Source: Chamaesiphon sp031376885
GTDB lineage: Bacteria > Cyanobacteriota > Cyanobacteriia > Cyanobacteriales > Chamaesiphonaceae
NCBI GenBank assembly: GCA_031376885.1
Contig: JANMEL010000178.1
Coordinates: forward strand, 1-15,708
Direction of reading: 5' to 3'
DNA: 15,708 bases
The notes under the pieces: generated by a model
What the model was told of the DNA's origin: nothing
Database searches by the model: none
What the model saw: the letters and a program-made list of their open reading frames with translations, nothing else
Program-made: the position numbers and the translations under genes
Shown: positions 14,435 through 15,708 of the stretch, one piece after another
Position numbering within the stretch: position 1 is the stretch's first letter
How the letters are laid out: every line of letters starts with the position of its first letter

Positions 14435-15385
14435 ATGCCCAGCTCCCCAAATAACAGAAGTCCTGTAGCCAATTTAACCAAGTCCACAGATCTACTCGCG
14501 GATTTCCTCCGACTCAAAGGAAATGCCAACACCAGTCGCAACTATCGTAAATCCCTCGATGATTTCTGTCGGCGAATTTATGACAGCGATGTATCGACAG
14601 TCCTCTTGACTCGATTTCTGCCCTTATCGCAATCAGAAGCCGTCTATATTACACTCCAGTATCGCCAATTGCTAATTGAGGCTAAATTAGCTCCCAATAC
14701 GATTAATCTCCGACTTTCTGCCCTAAAATCCTTTGTAGATTATGCTAGGACAAACGAACGCTGTCAATTTAATCTCGCCGATGTCAGTTCCTTGAAAGTC
14801 GAACTCTATCGCGATACCACGGGTATTCCATTGGGAGAATTCAAAGACATGTTGACGATCCCAGATCGGACTACTATCAAAGGGATTAGAGATTATGCCA
14901 TCCTTAGACTACTCTGGGATAATGCCTTGCGCCGGAATGAAATTTGTAGCTTAGATGTGGGCGATTTTGGCGATGCAGGTAAATTATCGATCGTCGGCAA
15001 AGGCAAACTCCAGAAGACACAAATCGATTTATCACCTGCCACCACCATCGCCATTAGCAAGTGGTTGGCACAAAGATTGGACTATCAACTGTCAGATCCC
15101 CTGTTCGTCAGTCTAGACAACCGCAGTAAGGGACACAGACTAAATGGTAGCACTATTTATCGCCTCGTACGCAAGTTTAGTGCAGCCGCAGGGATCGATA
15201 AGATAGTTTCTCCCCATCGGATTCGTCATAGTGCCATCACCACCTACCTTGATGTCAGTGATGGGAATCTTCGAGCCGCTCAAGGATTGAGTCGTCACGC
15301 GAACTTGAATACGTTAAGTCGCTATGATGACAATCGCCATAAATATCAAGCTCAAGCTACCAATACTTTGGCAAACCTCATCTAG
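14435..15385 (+). CDS. Tyrosine recombinase / phage-type integrase, XerC/D-like
   Basis: The 316-residue protein (from the ATG at 14435) has an N-terminal SAM-like DNA-binding domain and a complete catalytic domain. LLADFLRLKGNANTSRNYRKSL and the APNTINLRLSALKSFVDYA helix belong to the first. The catalytic residues are Arg166 in NALRRNEI, Lys191 in VGKGKLQ, His261 and Arg264 in SPHRIRHSAI, His288 in LSRHANLNTLSRY and the nucleophile Tyr297. All six active-site positions are present, so it should be active. It cuts and rejoins DNA at paired short sites. An upstream TTG at 14393 would add 14 residues and has no support. A 12-6-12 palindrome 138 bases downstream (15524-15553) is a candidate site. 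Compared with typical phage integrases it is short and Xer-like. Confidence 0.93.
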   Translation: MPSSPNNRSPVANLTKSTDLLADFLRLKGNANTSRNYRKSLDDFCRRIYDSDVSTVLLTRFLPLSQSEAVYITLQYRQLLIEAKLAPNTINLRLSALKSFVDYARTNERCQFNLADVSSLKVELYRDTTGIPLGEFKDMLTIPDRTTIKGIRDYAILRLLWDNALRRNEICSLDVGDFGDAGKLSIVGKGKLQKTQIDLSPATTIAISKWLAQRLDYQLSDPLFVSLDNRSKGHRLNGSTIYRLVRKFSAAAGIDKIVSPHRIRHSAITTYLDVSDGNLRAAQGLSRHANLNTLSRYDDNRHKYQAQATNTLANLI

Positions 15386-15523
15386 ATTTCCCCTGGGATG
15401 CTCCCTTACTTCTTCCACTTTTTCTAACTGGAAATCAGACCGATCTGGAAGGATTTTAGGTCAAAACCGCAGATTTTGGGAAATCACCTCTAAGTATTGT
15501 GATATAACGATTTCAGGAAAAAC

Positions 15524-15553
15524 ATATACCGCTAATAGCTGTTAGCAGTATAT
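15524..15553. repeat. Near-perfect 30-base palindrome; candidate recombinase core site or operator
   Basis: ATATACcGCTAA (15524-15535) and TTAGCaGTATAT (15542-15553) are inverted arms with one mismatched pair, separated by the six bases TAGCTG. Arms of 11-13 bases flanking a 6-8 base spacer are the normal layout of tyrosine-recombinase core sites, and the inner ends (..TAA / TTA..) resemble dif. It could equally be the binding site of a dimeric repressor. No T run follows, so it is not a standard terminator. Confidence 0.5.
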
Positions 15554-15692
15554 TAAGATGAAACCAAAAATTGCGCGGAATTTCACCCACGATGATGTCT
15601 CTACTCAAGTATCGCTAAAAACTTTTGTTAATTATTCCCAGTTAAGTACCTAGATTTCACATCAGGCAGTAATTGAGGGGTGTGGGAGGTGT

Positions 15693-15708
15693 GGGGGGGG
15701 GGGGGGGG
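15693..15708 (+). repeat. Run of 16 G at the right edge
   Basis: Sixteen consecutive G end the window, after short G-rich words (ggggtgtgggaggtgt). Such runs at a contig end are often artefacts of two-colour sequencing chemistry or failed extension. A genuine G-tract cannot be excluded. Confidence 0.8.

Larger units (their letters stand above)
15386..15708. other. 323-base tail without a supported gene
   Basis: After the recombinase stop I find no convincing gene. The stretch holds the 30-base palindrome at 15524-15553, a 31-codon ORF (15558-15653) with no recognisable product, and G-rich sequence ending in a run of 16 G. It is AT-rich in the middle and poor in CGATCG words, unlike the adjacent recombinase gene. 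Confidence 0.6.

Noticed and set aside
15428..15457. Possible fifth copy of the shared palindrome (two CTGGAA words near 15430-15452)
   Set aside because: The two words are direct, not inverted, and the TTCC half-site is absent.
15558..15653. Thirty-one-codon ORF after the recombinase
   Set aside because: No recognisable product, no ribosome site, and length expected by chance in AT-rich DNA.
1..15708. CRISPR array, tRNA or rRNA genes
   Set aside because: Prompted by the WYL/TIGR03985 gene and the integrase, I looked for regularly spaced repeats and tRNA cloverleaf features and saw none.

Overview
The window reads as cyanobacterial DNA. Many genes are dense in CGATCG/GATCGA words resembling the HIP1 repeat, and there is an xisH-xisI pair, a TIGR03985-like WYL protein and a desaturase-type membrane enzyme, all typical of cyanobacteria. 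The genus cannot be fixed from this sequence. Every gene I can support lies on the + strand. The left edge sits inside an ISL3-family insertion sequence and the right edge is a run of 16 G, so the window may be a complete assembly contig.

Region 1-5680 is accessory DNA. It holds the right end of the IS (1-140), the 3' remainder of a gene the IS has cut (141-845), and a 1006-residue protein joining a receiver (REC) domain to a split APH/choline-kinase-like domain (894-3914). These are followed by a decayed fragment matching the end of the 239-residue gene further on (3932-3997), then xisH-xisI (4049-4791), then the intact 239-residue degenerate-REC gene (4961-5680). The left part is AT-rich, with a host-like block inside the kinase gene, suggesting a mosaic. 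This looks like a rearranged REC/kinase signalling locus of unknown purpose.

Region 5768-10710 mixes one accessory gene with core-like metabolism. It holds a WYL/TIGR03985-like protein, a histidine phosphatase, a 3-hydroxyisobutyrate-dehydrogenase-family enzyme, a fatty-acid-desaturase-family membrane protein and a RelA/SpoT-type HD hydrolase.

Region 10801-13069 holds three unassigned membrane proteins: a vWA-like protein, a glycine-rich two-helix protein, and a two-helix protein with a long helical tail. It ends in a strong terminator. Each of these three genes, and the WYL gene, has upstream the same palindrome, (C/T)TGGAA-N8-TTCCAG, in four copies. They may therefore share a regulator.

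Region 13201-15708 holds a REC protein with a possible winged-helix end and a complete tyrosine recombinase. It ends with a 323-base tail carrying a near-perfect 30-base palindrome whose 12-6-12 layout resembles a tyrosine-recombinase core site.
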